Shown: one piece after another, positions 1-7,217 of the stretch
Position numbering within the stretch: the stretch's first letter is position 1
How the letters are laid out: each line of letters starts with the position of its first letter
Assembly (NCBI GenBank): GCA_003662985.1
Contig: QMZD01000005.1
Coordinates: 1 to 19,660, forward strand
Source: Archaeoglobales archaeon
GTDB lineage: Archaea > Halobacteriota > Archaeoglobi > Archaeoglobales > Archaeoglobaceae
Length of the DNA stretch: 19,660 nucleotides
Direction of reading: 5' to 3'
Translations under genes and position numbers: made by a program
The notes under the pieces: model-generated
What the model was told of the DNA's origin: nothing
Seen by the model: only the letters and a program-made list of their open reading frames with translations
Databases searched by the model: none

Positions 1-10
1 ATGTGTTGGT

Positions 11-1018
11 ATGGCAAAATTAAAAGGACATTTTGTTTCTTATATTTCTGGTGCTTTTTTAGTAGCCACTTTGTTGCTCATTCTGTTTATGGCTGTGACA
101 GCTAAGGTAGGAATGACGGTTGTTCTAGAATCCCCTGCTGAAAAATGGACCAGTTATGATAATAGTACGCTAAACTTTACTTTCACGTTTTTCGGTCCAA
201 AAAAAGCTGACTGTATCCTCTATATAGATAACAACGTTAGTGGTTACATAAGCACTAAAAAGAAAGTTTCTACATCGATACAAGCCAATAAATCATACTC
301 AGAAGAAAACCACATGTGGAGCGTAACATGTGTAAGCAAAAAGAAACATGCAACCAATTCAAGCTGGTTTTTCTACGATAAAACTGGGCCTAAGATAGTA
401 TGGGTCGGGATATTTGGGGCAAATACTAGTTTTGGTAATAACAATACAACTACAAGCGCCTTAGATATAACAGCGATTGCAAACATAACTGATAACGGCA
501 AGGGAGTCGGTTCTATTTCTGCATCGACAACCAGTGGTACCTGCTCGATTATCTCTTTGACACCAATCCAGAAAGGTTATCAAGTAAATATAACCTGCAA
601 CTACTCAAATATCACAGATGTTGTGTTCCTAACTCTATTCTCGCAAGATCTGATAGACATAGGCAGTGCAAACAGCAACACATCAACACAGAAAATAGTG
701 GTAGATCACACCTTGCCTGAGCTGCAAGTAATCTCACCAACAGATGACAAAATTGAAGGAAACGTGACGGTCAGCGTAATTGTTGCGGATCACAATACTG
801 GGGTTAAAGATGTGACTCTAAATGGAGCGTCCATGTCTCTGTATGAGGGGGATATATTTGCGGGTAATTGGACAATTGCTTATGATACCACGATGTTAAT
901 AAAGAATGGGAATTACGAGTTCTGTTTCACTGCAAAAGACTATACAAACAACTCAAACACAATCTGTGTAACCAAATACGTTGAGAATAACAATCTTCTG
1001 ACATCTGGCTTCAAGTGA
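11..1018 (+). CDS. Surface glycoprotein, N-terminal fragment (335 aa)
   Basis: The ATG at 11 opens a protein with a short basic start and a hydrophobic segment at about residues 10-32 (ISGAFLVATLLLILFMAV), which is a signal peptide or N-terminal anchor. What follows is a run of beta-rich Ig-like segments: one with paired cysteines (CILYID ... WSVTC) at about residues 38-125, one starting near KTGPKIVW, and one starting near DHTLPELQV with the common SPTDD opening. There are many N-x-S/T sequons (NST, NFT, NVS, NKS, NSS, NTS, NIT). The frame ends at TGA 1016-1018. The next frame continues the same kind of protein with TIPTYIGDD, so this stop is probably a frameshift artefact or lesion. The gene could extend to or before the window edge, but the hydrophobic segment makes this start reasonable. 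Confidence 0.7.
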   Translation: MAKLKGHFVSYISGAFLVATLLLILFMAVTAKVGMTVVLESPAEKWTSYDNSTLNFTFTFFGPKKADCILYIDNNVSGYISTKKKVSTSIQANKSYSEENHMWSVTCVSKKKHATNSSWFFYDKTGPKIVWVGIFGANTSFGNNNTTTSALDITAIANITDNGKGVGSISASTTSGTCSIISLTPIQKGYQVNITCNYSNITDVVFLTLFSQDLIDIGSANSNTSTQKIVVDHTLPELQVISPTDDKIEGNVTVSVIVADHNTGVKDVTLNGASMSLYEGDIFAGNWTIAYDTTMLIKNGNYEFCFTAKDYTNNSNTICVTKYVENNNLLTSGFK

Positions 1019-2204
1019 CACTATACCAACCTATATAGGAGACGACATAACGTTCACAGCGAAATATATTCACTATTATAAACCGATAAATGGTACATGC
1101 GAGATAACAATAGACGGATTAACGTATCCAATGACGTTCAATGGTTATAACTACACCTACACTTACAATGCTCTTTCTTCTGAAAAAATAGCCTACAGCG
1201 TCTCATGTACTAATGCAACCTATGACAACCTAACAGCAAATTCTATTACCTGGGTAATTTATCCGTCAGAGATACATGGATATGTCTACAGCATGGCAAC
1301 TGGTAAACTTATACCTGATGCAAAAGTAACGTTGAGAGAGTTATGGCCGGGTGATTATTTATACACCTACAATGCCACTAACGGTAGTTTCATTTTGAAT
1401 ATGTCAGATCCTACAATGTCTGTGTACTTAATACAGGCAGTTTGGTATGATTCAGATGGTGTCGCTAGGTACTGCTCCCCAATGCTACCACCTAAACGCC
1501 CACCATCTTTAAGACCTGGTGAGACAAAGGCAATAGGCTATATAGACTTGTACCTTGTTGATGCAACCACCTTAAACATAACCTCTGCCACACAAGATGC
1601 TAATCCAACGACGTTTTCCGTAGAGGTCTTCTACAAGAACATACCCGTAGCTAGTTGTATAAAAGTAAATGCACCTCTCGAGATAGTTGTTCAAGCAAAC
1701 AACAACTATACTTTAGGTTACTTCAAGATGGAACTCAATGGAACTCCTTCAAAGGTGATAAGTGTAAATGCTAATGACTTGCCCCCAGGTTCTGTTTACA
1801 ATATCAGTTTAGACTTAACAGCTGTCTCATACAAATTGAACGGTACCATACTGCTGAATGGTGTGGGGGGAGGTATTGATTACTTGGGAATAGAAGTTTA
1901 TACATATGCTGGTGATGTTGTCCCAACAGCATCAGCTATCCCATTCTCAAACTCAAGTATAAATGCAACGAACGGATACTACGAACTAACACTTCCTGCA
2001 GACACAAAGATGGAGATAATTTTCTACGCGAAGGATGGAGATAAATACTACATTGGACAGCTACACAACATTCAGCTCTCAAATGATACAACTATGAACG
2101 TCACGCTACAGCAGGCTGCTGGGATACCAACTTGGAATGCATTCTTGCAAACAAATCTACCAAAAGTTTCTCTGGTTTTTCTAAGGGTTGACAGAGTGTG
2201 TTAA
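1002..2204 (+). CDS. Surface glycoprotein, middle fragment
   Basis: Open from about 1002; the first ATG is at 1131, but coding-like sequence (DDITFTAKY, NGTCEITIDG) begins well before it, so 1131 is not a real start. The piece begins with another Cys-paired Ig-like segment (NGTCEITID ... YSVSCTN). It continues into a carboxypeptidase-regulatory-like beta domain, recognisable from IHGYVYSMATGKLIPDAKVTL, about nt 1264-1440. A second segment of the same kind (KLNGTILLNG) lies near nt 1830-2110. Sequons remain frequent. It ends at TAA 2202-2204, just before GTFFEAKVAYPDG resumes in the same frame. Its last residues (LVFLRVDRVC) look unlike the rest of the protein, so one or more compensating indels around 2165-2205 are also possible. 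Confidence 0.65.
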   Translation, partial: HLASSDTIPTYIGDDITFTAKYIHYYKPINGTCEITIDGLTYPMTFNGYNYTYTYNALSSEKIAYSVSCTNATYDNLTANSITWVIYPSEIHGYVYSMATGKLIPDAKVTLRELWPGDYLYTYNATNGSFILNMSDPTMSVYLIQAVWYDSDGVARYCSPMLPPKRPPSLRPGETKAIGYIDLYLVDATTLNITSATQDANPTTFSVEVFYKNIPVASCIKVNAPLEIVVQANNNYTLGYFKMELNGTPSKVISVNANDLPPGSVYNISLDLTAVSYKLNGTILLNGVGGGIDYLGIEVYTYAGDVVPTASAIPFSNSSINATNGYYELTLPADTKMEIIFYAKDGDKYYIGQLHNIQLSNDTTMNVTLQQAAGIPTWNAFLQTNLPKVSLVFLRVDRVC

Positions 2205-3728
2205 GGTACATTCTTTGAAGCAAAGGTTGCATACCCGGATGGAAACACAATCACCTGGATGATAGAAAGGGACAAAACAACAGCCCAGTGTGGTGATATC
2301 TTACCGTATGTTTTACCGTTGCCAATTGGTTCAAGTATTACTGGGGGCATAATAAGTCTAAAGTCTCCACCATTTACAACAAGTATCAGTTCAGCGGAGA
2401 TAGCCAATGGCAGTGTAGTGGTAACCATGCCTCTTTTTGACGTGAGGGATCCTGATACAAACTCACTGATAACAGATGTTACCGTTCTTTTTCTGAAGTA
2501 CGTTTCTTATTGCGATATACCAGAGCCAAACATGACTGCATGTAAGATTGCTGAGATGGGCGCAGAGGACTTTGCTCCGCTAAGAGTGATAATGGCTGGA
2601 AAGGTAGATATAAGGATAGTACTTGGCAGTGGTCACATAGTTGAGTTTGTTGGAGTAGATCTGATAAACTCAGGGCCATTAAAGGCCGATATAGACATAG
2701 ATCCTGAAACGTATGTAAATAGATCTACTTCAACGATAGAGAAGATTTGGAAGATTGGATCGTTCGCTCCAGATATGTATGAATACATCTTGATCGGAAT
2801 ACCTTACGATATAACAGTAGAGGAGAGTCAACCAGTTAATATGAGCATACCCGTCCTTTATGATAATAACTGGAACATTATATGGAATGGAACCGGCCCA
2901 GTTCCTATTGACTACAGTGATTTTGATTCGAACTTTTTCACAAGTGGAGTCCAGTGTAGTGATACTGATGCTAATTTAACGGAAACGAGTTGTTATAGGG
3001 ATAAAGCAAATAACATGGTGTGGATGAAGATTCCTCATTTCTCAGGCATTGGACCAGAGTTATCGGGTACACTGGATAGTACAGCTCCAACAATCTCAGA
3101 TCTTTCACCGAGCGATGGATACTCAACAACAAACACAAAACCAACCTTCACGTTCAAAGTTACAGATAATGATCCACAAAACACTTGTTATCTGTATGTA
3201 GATAGCTTACTGGTCGCAACCGTAACCGTTACTACAAATACAAGTTCATCAATAGCTCCGTCTATCCCCTTATCAGTAGAGCCCCACACATGGTATTTAC
3301 TATGTGAGGATGGTGTCTTAAATCAGGGAAAATCACAAGTTAGGATCATAGAGATAACAGGCGAGATAGGCCTACCAAGTAAAGTAGATGGGGTTAGTGG
3401 AAATGGTGGTTTCATAGTCGTCAGCCCTACGCCATCTCCACCACCAATAGAGTTAGATAGTTCGCTTGACCTGATGCTTGGGTACAAAGTAGAGTTTACG
3501 TACTCTGGTAGTACGTATTCCCTTAAGATAGAGAAGATCTATGAAAACGAGGTAACAATAGTCATAAAGTCAGAACCGGCAATCATAGAAATTGCAGAAG
3601 GTGAAACCAAAGAAGTAGACATAGACGGAGATAGTAGCAATGATATAGCAGTAATGGTAGAGCAAATCTACAACGCAACAATGGCAAGGATAAAGATATC
3701 ACTCATACCGGAGGGAAAAAGGGGTTGA
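2205..3728 (+). CDS. Surface glycoprotein, C-terminal half fragment
   Basis: Coding-like from 2205 directly after the TAA; the first ATG is at 2259, giving 489 aa. It contains a beta-rich region and then an Ig-like segment at about nt 3079-3360 (LSPSDGYS, TCYLYVDS, WYLLCEDG). That segment resembles the first Cys-paired segment of the N-terminal fragment, so these are repeats of one domain type. A short Ser/Pro linker (VVSPTPSPPPIEL) leads to a closing domain whose pattern (LMLGYKVEFTY ... EIAEGETKEVDIDGDSSNDIAV) is typical of archaeal exported proteins just before a membrane anchor. It ends at TGA 3726-3728, in the frame left behind by the G run at 3721-3724. Confidence 0.65.
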   Translation, partial: GTFFEAKVAYPDGNTITWMIERDKTTAQCGDILPYVLPLPIGSSITGGIISLKSPPFTTSISSAEIANGSVVVTMPLFDVRDPDTNSLITDVTVLFLKYVSYCDIPEPNMTACKIAEMGAEDFAPLRVIMAGKVDIRIVLGSGHIVEFVGVDLINSGPLKADIDIDPETYVNRSTSTIEKIWKIGSFAPDMYEYILIGIPYDITVEESQPVNMSIPVLYDNNWNIIWNGTGPVPIDYSDFDSNFFTSGVQCSDTDANLTETSCYRDKANNMVWMKIPHFSGIGPELSGTLDSTAPTISDLSPSDGYSTTNTKPTFTFKVTDNDPQNTCYLYVDSLLVATVTVTTNTSSSIAPSIPLSVEPHTWYLLCEDGVLNQGKSQVRIIEITGEIGLPSKVDGVSGNGGFIVVSPTPSPPPIELDSSLDLMLGYKVEFTYSGSTYSLKIEKIYENEVTIVIKSEPAIIEIAEGETKEVDIDGDSSNDIAVMVEQIYNATMARIKISLIPEGKRG

Positions 3729-3736
3729 AATAACAC

Positions 3737-3907
3737 ATGAAGAGGTTGGGATTACTCCTGAAAGGAAAGAAATTGAAGAAAAAAGTTGAAGAGAAAATAC
3801 CAGTGAAGGCTAAACTTGAAGACGCGTATCTCCTAGTTTTGGTTGCGGTTTTTGTAGTGGTGGGCGTAGGGATTGTATTATTTATCCTAAGGAAGAAATT
3901 CTATTGA
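3737..3907 (+). CDS. Short protein with C-terminal TM anchor, probably the tail of the surface protein (56 aa)
   Basis: From ATG 3737 the frame encodes a highly basic start (KKLKKKVEEK), a short charged stretch, one strong transmembrane helix (about residues 31-51, LLVLVAVFVVVGVGIVLFIL) and a basic tail RKKFY. On its own it could be a small membrane protein. More likely it is the anchor of the preceding surface protein. Between 3721 and 3789 a third frame encodes EITHEEVGITPERKEIEEK, and single-base corrections in the G4 and A6 runs join all three frames into a stalk plus anchor. No good ribosome binding site precedes the ATG. Confidence 0.55.
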   Translation: MKRLGLLLKGKKLKKKVEEKIPVKAKLEDAYLLVLVAVFVVVGVGIVLFILRKKFY

Positions 3908-3921
3908 AATTCTTCTACTAA

Positions 3922-4122
3922 TACCAAGATGCCATAGCTACTGCAACCCCAATTTTCCTTCTATCAGCCGATGTATCGACCAACAATCTCAAAATGTGGT
4001 TACTTGCATATCAGCCAGAGCCGATGAGAAAGGAGGCAAATAGATTATCTAATTATGTCAACACGAGATTTACAGCGAAGGTGAATAATCGAAGTCGCTG
4101 TTTTTCTTCCAATTTTTTATAG
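3922..4122 (+). pseudogene. Unidentified coding remnant
   Basis: The stretch 3908-4241 has no complete gene. Within it, frame 1 is open from just after TAA 3919-3921 to TAG 4120-4122 and encodes a protein-like segment (DAIATATPIFLLSADVST ... AYQPEPMRKEANRLS) with ordinary amino-acid composition, a mix of hydrophobic and charged residues, and no start codon at its beginning. It looks like an internal or C-terminal piece of a lost gene. I do not recognise the family. The last dozen residues (RCFSSNFL) run into the T-rich terminator zone and are probably not original coding sequence. Confidence 0.3.
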
Positions 4123-4138
4123 CTTAACCACCTTTTTT
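4101..4138 (+). terminator. T-run cluster, probable archaeal terminator
   Basis: Three T runs lie in about 40 bases (4101-4105, 4113-4118, 4133-4138) downstream of the last coding-like sequence and before the tRNA promoter zone. Archaeal RNA polymerase stops at oligo-T tracts without needing a hairpin. The sequence shows only the runs; termination is inferred. Confidence 0.4.
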
Positions 4139-4162
4139 CGATGCAGTACCTGAAATTATATG

Positions 4163-4200
4163 GTATGTATTAAATAAATACCACAACTTTCATAAACCTT
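4163..4200 (+). promoter_or_regulatory. Possible TATA region for tRNA-Ser
   Basis: AT-rich TATA-like stretches (TATTAAATAAATA and TTCATAAACC) sit 45-80 bases upstream of the tRNA 5' end. Either could position initiation shortly before the mature tRNA. There is no way to choose between them from sequence alone. Confidence 0.3.
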
Positions 4201-4241
4201 AGAAGTAAAACTTTAGAACTAAGCATTCACAAACTGAATCT

Positions 4242-4323
4242 GCCGGGGTTGCAGAGAGGTACTGCGCCAGCCTTGAGAGCTGGTGCCCGTAAGGGCTCCT
4301 GGGTTCAAATCCCAGCCCCGGCG
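4242..4323 (+). tRNA. tRNA-Ser (UGA anticodon)
   Basis: The 82-base sequence folds as a complete class II tRNA. The acceptor stem is GCCGGGG/CCCCGGC with discriminator G, the D stem GCAG/CTGC, and the anticodon stem CCAGC/GCTGG enclosing the loop CTTGAGA (anticodon TGA). A 15-base variable arm carries its own GCCC/GGGC stem, and the T stem-loop is CTGGG-TTCAAAT-CCCAG. The long variable arm plus UGA anticodon and G discriminator identify serine. No CCA is encoded (GTCAG follows), as in most archaea, and no intron is seen. It borders a zinc-finger/coiled-coil operon; tRNA genes are common integration sites, but I found no second copy of its 3' end in the window. Confidence 0.95.
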
Positions 4324-4394
4324 TCAGAAATTTAGTTTCTACGCCGTTCATTTCTCAAATAAACTAACTAAAACAGCTTTTCACCGAAAAACAG

Positions 4395-4410
4395 AAATAT
4401 TAATATTTAT
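4395..4410 (+). promoter_or_regulatory. TATA box of the zinc-finger/coiled-coil operon
   Basis: AAATATTAATATTTAT ends about 12 bases before the ATG at 4422, with its 5' part near -26 of that ATG. There is no Shine-Dalgarno-like sequence between box and ATG (CCAAAACTAGT), which suggests a leaderless transcript starting at or next to the ATG. Confidence 0.5.
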
Positions 4411-4421
4411 CCAAAACTAGT

Positions 4422-4820
4422 ATGGAATTTGATTCAAGAAGAAACTTGCCGAGAGACAAAAAAGTAGGATATCAGTGTTGGTTTTGCAAGGCGGAGGGCA
4501 GAAGCGTTGTATTTGACACCGTACAGGCTCTTGCCGGCCACATTAGGATGGCTCACAAAAGCAGCACAAGAAGGAGAAAGAGGGCTAAACAGATAGAGAA
4601 AGCTGTGAACAAAATAGCAGGAATTTTCTCGGAAGATCAAGTTATTAGGATTATACTACGCCACCGCGGAGAACCGATAGCCGAGTTCCGGATGACACCT
4701 TCGATCAAAAAGATAGTTGAAGAAGCTCTGGAGATATCCAAAAAATTCGACAATAGAGCACTCCCTGTAGCTATCGTCCTTTCTAACCTTGGACTTTCAG
4801 AACTCAGGTGGTACGTATGA
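4422..4820 (+). CDS. Small zinc-finger protein (132 aa)
   Basis: The N-terminal half carries a C2H2-like finger: C19-x2-C22 in YQCWFC, then a helix with H40-x4-H45 (ALAGHIRMAH). A strongly basic stretch follows (STRRRKRAK, residues 48-56), fitting nucleic-acid binding. The C-terminal half (about 60-132) is predicted alpha/beta with no recognised motif. Such small C2H2 proteins are frequent in archaeal mobile elements and as local transcription factors, so regulation of its own operon is a reasonable inference but unproven. The ATG at 4422 follows a TATA box with no leader. The stop overlaps the next start as ATGA (4817-4820), implying translational coupling. Confidence 0.75.
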   Translation: MEFDSRRNLPRDKKVGYQCWFCKAEGRSVVFDTVQALAGHIRMAHKSSTRRRKRAKQIEKAVNKIAGIFSEDQVIRIILRHRGEPIAEFRMTPSIKKIVEEALEISKKFDNRALPVAIVLSNLGLSELRWYV

Positions 4821-6370
4821 GCGAGCTCGAAAATGCTGTAGGAGAACTTAGGAGGCTCGCGAGGAAGGAGCACTTAGATCGAGAAGAATTGGAAAGGGCA
4901 AAAGATAGTATGAGAGAACTCAGGAGAATGGGTTTCAGTAGCGAAGAAATTAGCGAGCTATCTGAGAGAACTTGGAGCCCCTCTACGATAAGGCAATATG
5001 CGGCGTCAGTTAAAGTTGAGAAGGGGACAAGAGACCTCGCGATAAAGATGCTGGCAGAACTCGTTGAAAGAGGATTAACACTGAGCGATGTGGAGATGTT
5101 TCTGGGTATGCGAAAGAGACTCGAGGAGCTCGGAATTAGTTTTGAGGAATTCACCAATCTTCTAGAAGAGCTGAGGAGAAAGAACATTGAGCTCAGAGAC
5201 TTGATCCACGTCCAACGAATGCTGGAAGATGGGCTAACAAGCGAAGAGATTGAGTCCGCAGTATCTTGTAAATCAGAACTCCAGAAGCTCGGAATAAATG
5301 TCGACCACGTTAAAAGGATAGTCGAGGTTTCAAAGTTTTACGGAGGATTGAACGAATTCTTGGAGGCTGTGGAGAAGTTTAAAGAGCTTAAATCCATAAG
5401 GAGCGAACTAGAGAAGCTAGAAGTTCTCAAGAGAAGCCTCAATAGCAGAATACGTGAGCTCAGGGAGGAAATTTCAAACCTTGAAGAGCGGAGGAGCAAG
5501 ATAAAATATGCACTAAATCTTTTTGGTGAGCTGAAGAAGCGGGGATTTGACGAGAGAGCTCTTGAGGTACTTAGAAAGGCTGCGGAAAAGTACGGCGGAG
5601 TGAAAGAAGTCCTAACGGCCGTGAATACCTTCGGAAAAGTTAAGGAGATTGAACGAAAAATCTTCGAAGCCGAGAAGATTAAGTCTGAGGTAGAGGCGGA
5701 GCTTAAGTTACTTAAAGCCGATTACGTTCACCTCCAAACTGTCGTTAAGTTGTGCGATGAACTGCTCTACAAGCACGGATTCACAATTCAGGCAATTACG
5801 GATGTTTATGAGATCGCTAAAAGGTACGGGAATCCAATAGAAGTCATAAAGACGATTGAAAAGTATGGAAGCATAAGAGAACTGGATGAGGAAATAAAGA
5901 AGCTAGAGGTAAGAAGAAAAGAGCTGGAAGCGAGAATTTCCGAACTTGAGGAACAAACGCAAGTGATGAGAAGAAGAGTAGGGGAAGTCAAGAAGTTCGT
6001 TGAGGAAGTTTTTGAAGCTTCTGCCAACGCAATTAGGAGAAAGATCGAGGAAACTATTGACAGCATAGCTTCGGGTTACGAGGAGTACGCGAGAAGACTT
6101 GGCGAACTTAAGAGGGAAGCAGGGAAGTTCGAGAAGGAGTTAGAATTTGCGAGAGTGTTTAATACCTTGTTGATGCACCCAGAAGCAATTAAAGAGCCTC
6201 AAAAGCACTTCTGCTCGGTAGCACTTCGGGCAATCTACAACCACTGTATTCGAGTAGGGTACAATCCTACAGTGAAGGTCTACGAATCTGTGAGAGAGAA
6301 AGTTGTCTACGATAAAAAAGTGACGCTTCTCGAAGTCTTGGAACTGGCCTTAAAGGCTTTCAGATTATGA
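4817..6370 (+). CDS. Large coiled-coil protein with ~80-residue internal repeats (517 aa)
   Basis: The start chosen is the ATG at 4817, which overlaps the previous stop as ATGA; an in-frame GTG at 4808 would add only three residues. The protein has no signal peptide or transmembrane segment and is rich in Glu, Lys, Arg and Leu. Residues 1-155 are helical with short hairpins opened by G-[FL]-[ST] motifs (GFSSEEI, GLTLSDV, GISFEEF, GLTSEEI). Three copies of a longer unit follow at about 155-202, 239-286 and 317-364. Each runs LG/RG/HG, a helix ending in YGG or YGN, and a second helix rich in K and E that extends into coiled coil. A long coiled coil spans about 355-450, followed by a compact tail with C466 and C477. 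No catalytic motif (Walker A, nuclease) is visible. It is stop-start coupled to both neighbours. A structural, DNA-organising or regulatory role is possible; the function is unknown. Confidence 0.75.
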   Translation: MSELENAVGELRRLARKEHLDREELERAKDSMRELRRMGFSSEEISELSERTWSPSTIRQYAASVKVEKGTRDLAIKMLAELVERGLTLSDVEMFLGMRKRLEELGISFEEFTNLLEELRRKNIELRDLIHVQRMLEDGLTSEEIESAVSCKSELQKLGINVDHVKRIVEVSKFYGGLNEFLEAVEKFKELKSIRSELEKLEVLKRSLNSRIRELREEISNLEERRSKIKYALNLFGELKKRGFDERALEVLRKAAEKYGGVKEVLTAVNTFGKVKEIERKIFEAEKIKSEVEAELKLLKADYVHLQTVVKLCDELLYKHGFTIQAITDVYEIAKRYGNPIEVIKTIEKYGSIRELDEEIKKLEVRRKELEARISELEEQTQVMRRRVGEVKKFVEEVFEASANAIRRKIEETIDSIASGYEEYARRLGELKREAGKFEKELEFARVFNTLLMHPEAIKEPQKHFCSVALRAIYNHCIRVGYNPTVKVYESVREKVVYDKKVTLLEVLELALKAFRL

Positions 6371-6828
6371 GCTTGGAAAAAATTGAGAGGTGCATAGAGG
6401 AGCTTGAAGCCATAAAACACTACAAGGAAGTGAAGAGGGAGAGAGACAAACTTCTGAAGAGAGTCGAGGAACTCGAAAATGAATTGCGGGTTGTGAGAGA
6501 AAGAACGAAAGAATACTCGGAAAAGATAAGAGAGCTAGAAAGAGAGATCACAAAGAGGGACACCGAAATGGCGTATCTTAAATCGGAGCTCAATGCAAAG
6601 AACAGCAGGATTCGCAAGCTAGAGAAGACTCTTAGTGAATACGAACTAAGGATTATTGAGCTGGAAGGAATCAAAGCTACCGCTGAGGGTAAGACCGTCG
6701 CAGAAGTGGTAGGGGAAATCCCCAAAAAGGAAAAGAAAGAAATTGAGAGAAAGAGCAAGGAAATATTTGCTAAGAAGTTAGGGAAATCGTGGAAGATTCT
6801 GAAAAACCCAAGCTGGTCTGGTTTTTGA
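6367..6828 (+). CDS. Coiled-coil protein with altered C-terminus (153 aa)
   Basis: The ATG overlaps the previous stop (ATGA, 6367-6370). Residues 1-105 are an almost uninterrupted heptad-rich coiled coil (KRVEELENELRVV, EKIRELEREI, IRKLEKTLSEYELRIIELE). A short segment follows (GKTVAEVVGEIPKKEK) and then a basic helix. The last 14 residues (KSWKILKNPSWSGF) are encoded by DNA that, one frame over, encodes the start of the surviving part of a periplasmic-binding-protein gene. The natural C-terminus therefore appears to have been lost at a recombination junction near 6770-6790, and this tail is fortuitous. It is probably a partner of the preceding coiled-coil protein. Function unknown. Confidence 0.65.
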   Translation: MSLEKIERCIEELEAIKHYKEVKRERDKLLKRVEELENELRVVRERTKEYSEKIRELEREITKRDTEMAYLKSELNAKNSRIRKLEKTLSEYELRIIELEGIKATAEGKTVAEVVGEIPKKEKKEIERKSKEIFAKKLGKSWKILKNPSWSGF

Positions 6829-7217
6829 TATGGAAGGGGGTTGTATATGTTCCGAGAGGGGAGAGCTACGTTGCAAAGATGGCTGAGTACGCTAATGCAA
6901 ACTACGTCTTTTCAGATCTGAACGGCACCGGAAGTGCGAAGGTAACTCTTGAGGATCTGCTGCTTAGGGGAAGCGATGCCGATGTGGCAGTTTACTCATC
7001 CTACAGAGTCAAGAATGTAAGTGATCTGCTCGAAATCGACAGCAGACTTTCGGAGATCAAGGCTGTTAAAACCGGAAGGATCTACAGAATTTCAGAAGAT
7101 TATTGGCAGCTCGGATTGCTACACACTGATGTCGTAGTAAAGGATTTGGCTGCCATATATCATCCAGACAAATTCAAAGACTACAAACCGAGGTTTTTCG
7201 TAAAACTCGAAAAATGA
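6789..7217 (+). pseudogene. btuF: 5'-truncated ABC transporter substrate-binding protein (BtuF/FecB type, 142 aa left)
   Basis: The remaining frame matches the C-terminal lobe of periplasmic binding proteins of the BtuF/FecB/FhuD kind: a strand-helix start (KPKLVWFLIWKG, VYVPRGESYVAKMAEYANANYVF), a central DADVAVYSS strand, and the late motif EIKAVKTGRIYRISEDYWQ followed by HTDVVVKDLAAIYHP. Family members are about 300-380 residues, so the N-terminal lobe, the linker helix and the signal peptide are missing. Homology begins near 6774, inside the preceding coiled-coil gene. The GTG at 6789 is only a formal start. Without an export signal the product cannot act outside the membrane. It is coupled to the permease by an ATGA overlap at 7214-7217. 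It may still be transcribed from the upstream coiled-coil operon. Confidence 0.7.

Larger units (their letters stand above)
11..3907 (+). pseudogene. Broken surface glycoprotein gene (whole locus)
   Basis: Four consecutive pieces read as one long secreted protein: an N-terminal hydrophobic segment, Ig-like and carboxypeptidase-regulatory-like beta domains, a C-terminal domain containing a DIDGDSSNDI motif, a charged stalk and a C-terminal transmembrane helix with a basic tail. The lesions are: a +1 frame change near 1008-1013 (dropping one T from GGCTTCAAG restores SGSSDT), an in-frame TAA at 2202-2204, a +1 change in the G run at 3721-3724, and another in the A6 run at 3779-3784. Removing one base from each run gives an uninterrupted stalk of the type GKRVEITHEEV...IEEKVEEKIP leading into the anchor. 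The sequence is AT-richer than the cobalamin region and dense in N-x-S/T sequons. The pieces could reflect a decayed gene or a cluster of sequencing errors. That they belong together is inferred from continuity of composition and architecture. Confidence 0.7.

Noticed and set aside
3710..3790. Programmed frameshifting to join the surface-protein frames at the G4 and A6 runs
   Set aside because: The needed shifts are +1, the runs are not in a recognised +1 context, and the same gene has other lesions. Decay or sequence error is simpler.
4301..4330. tRNA-Ser 3' end as an attachment site with an integrated element to its right
   Set aside because: No second copy of the tRNA 3' sequence and no integrase gene was found in the window. 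The location is suggestive only.
4804..5187. Ser/Leu-rich open frame antisense to the coiled-coil gene
   Set aside because: Antisense of Glu/Lys/Arg-rich coding DNA gives Ser/Leu/Phe-rich shadows. There is no independent support.
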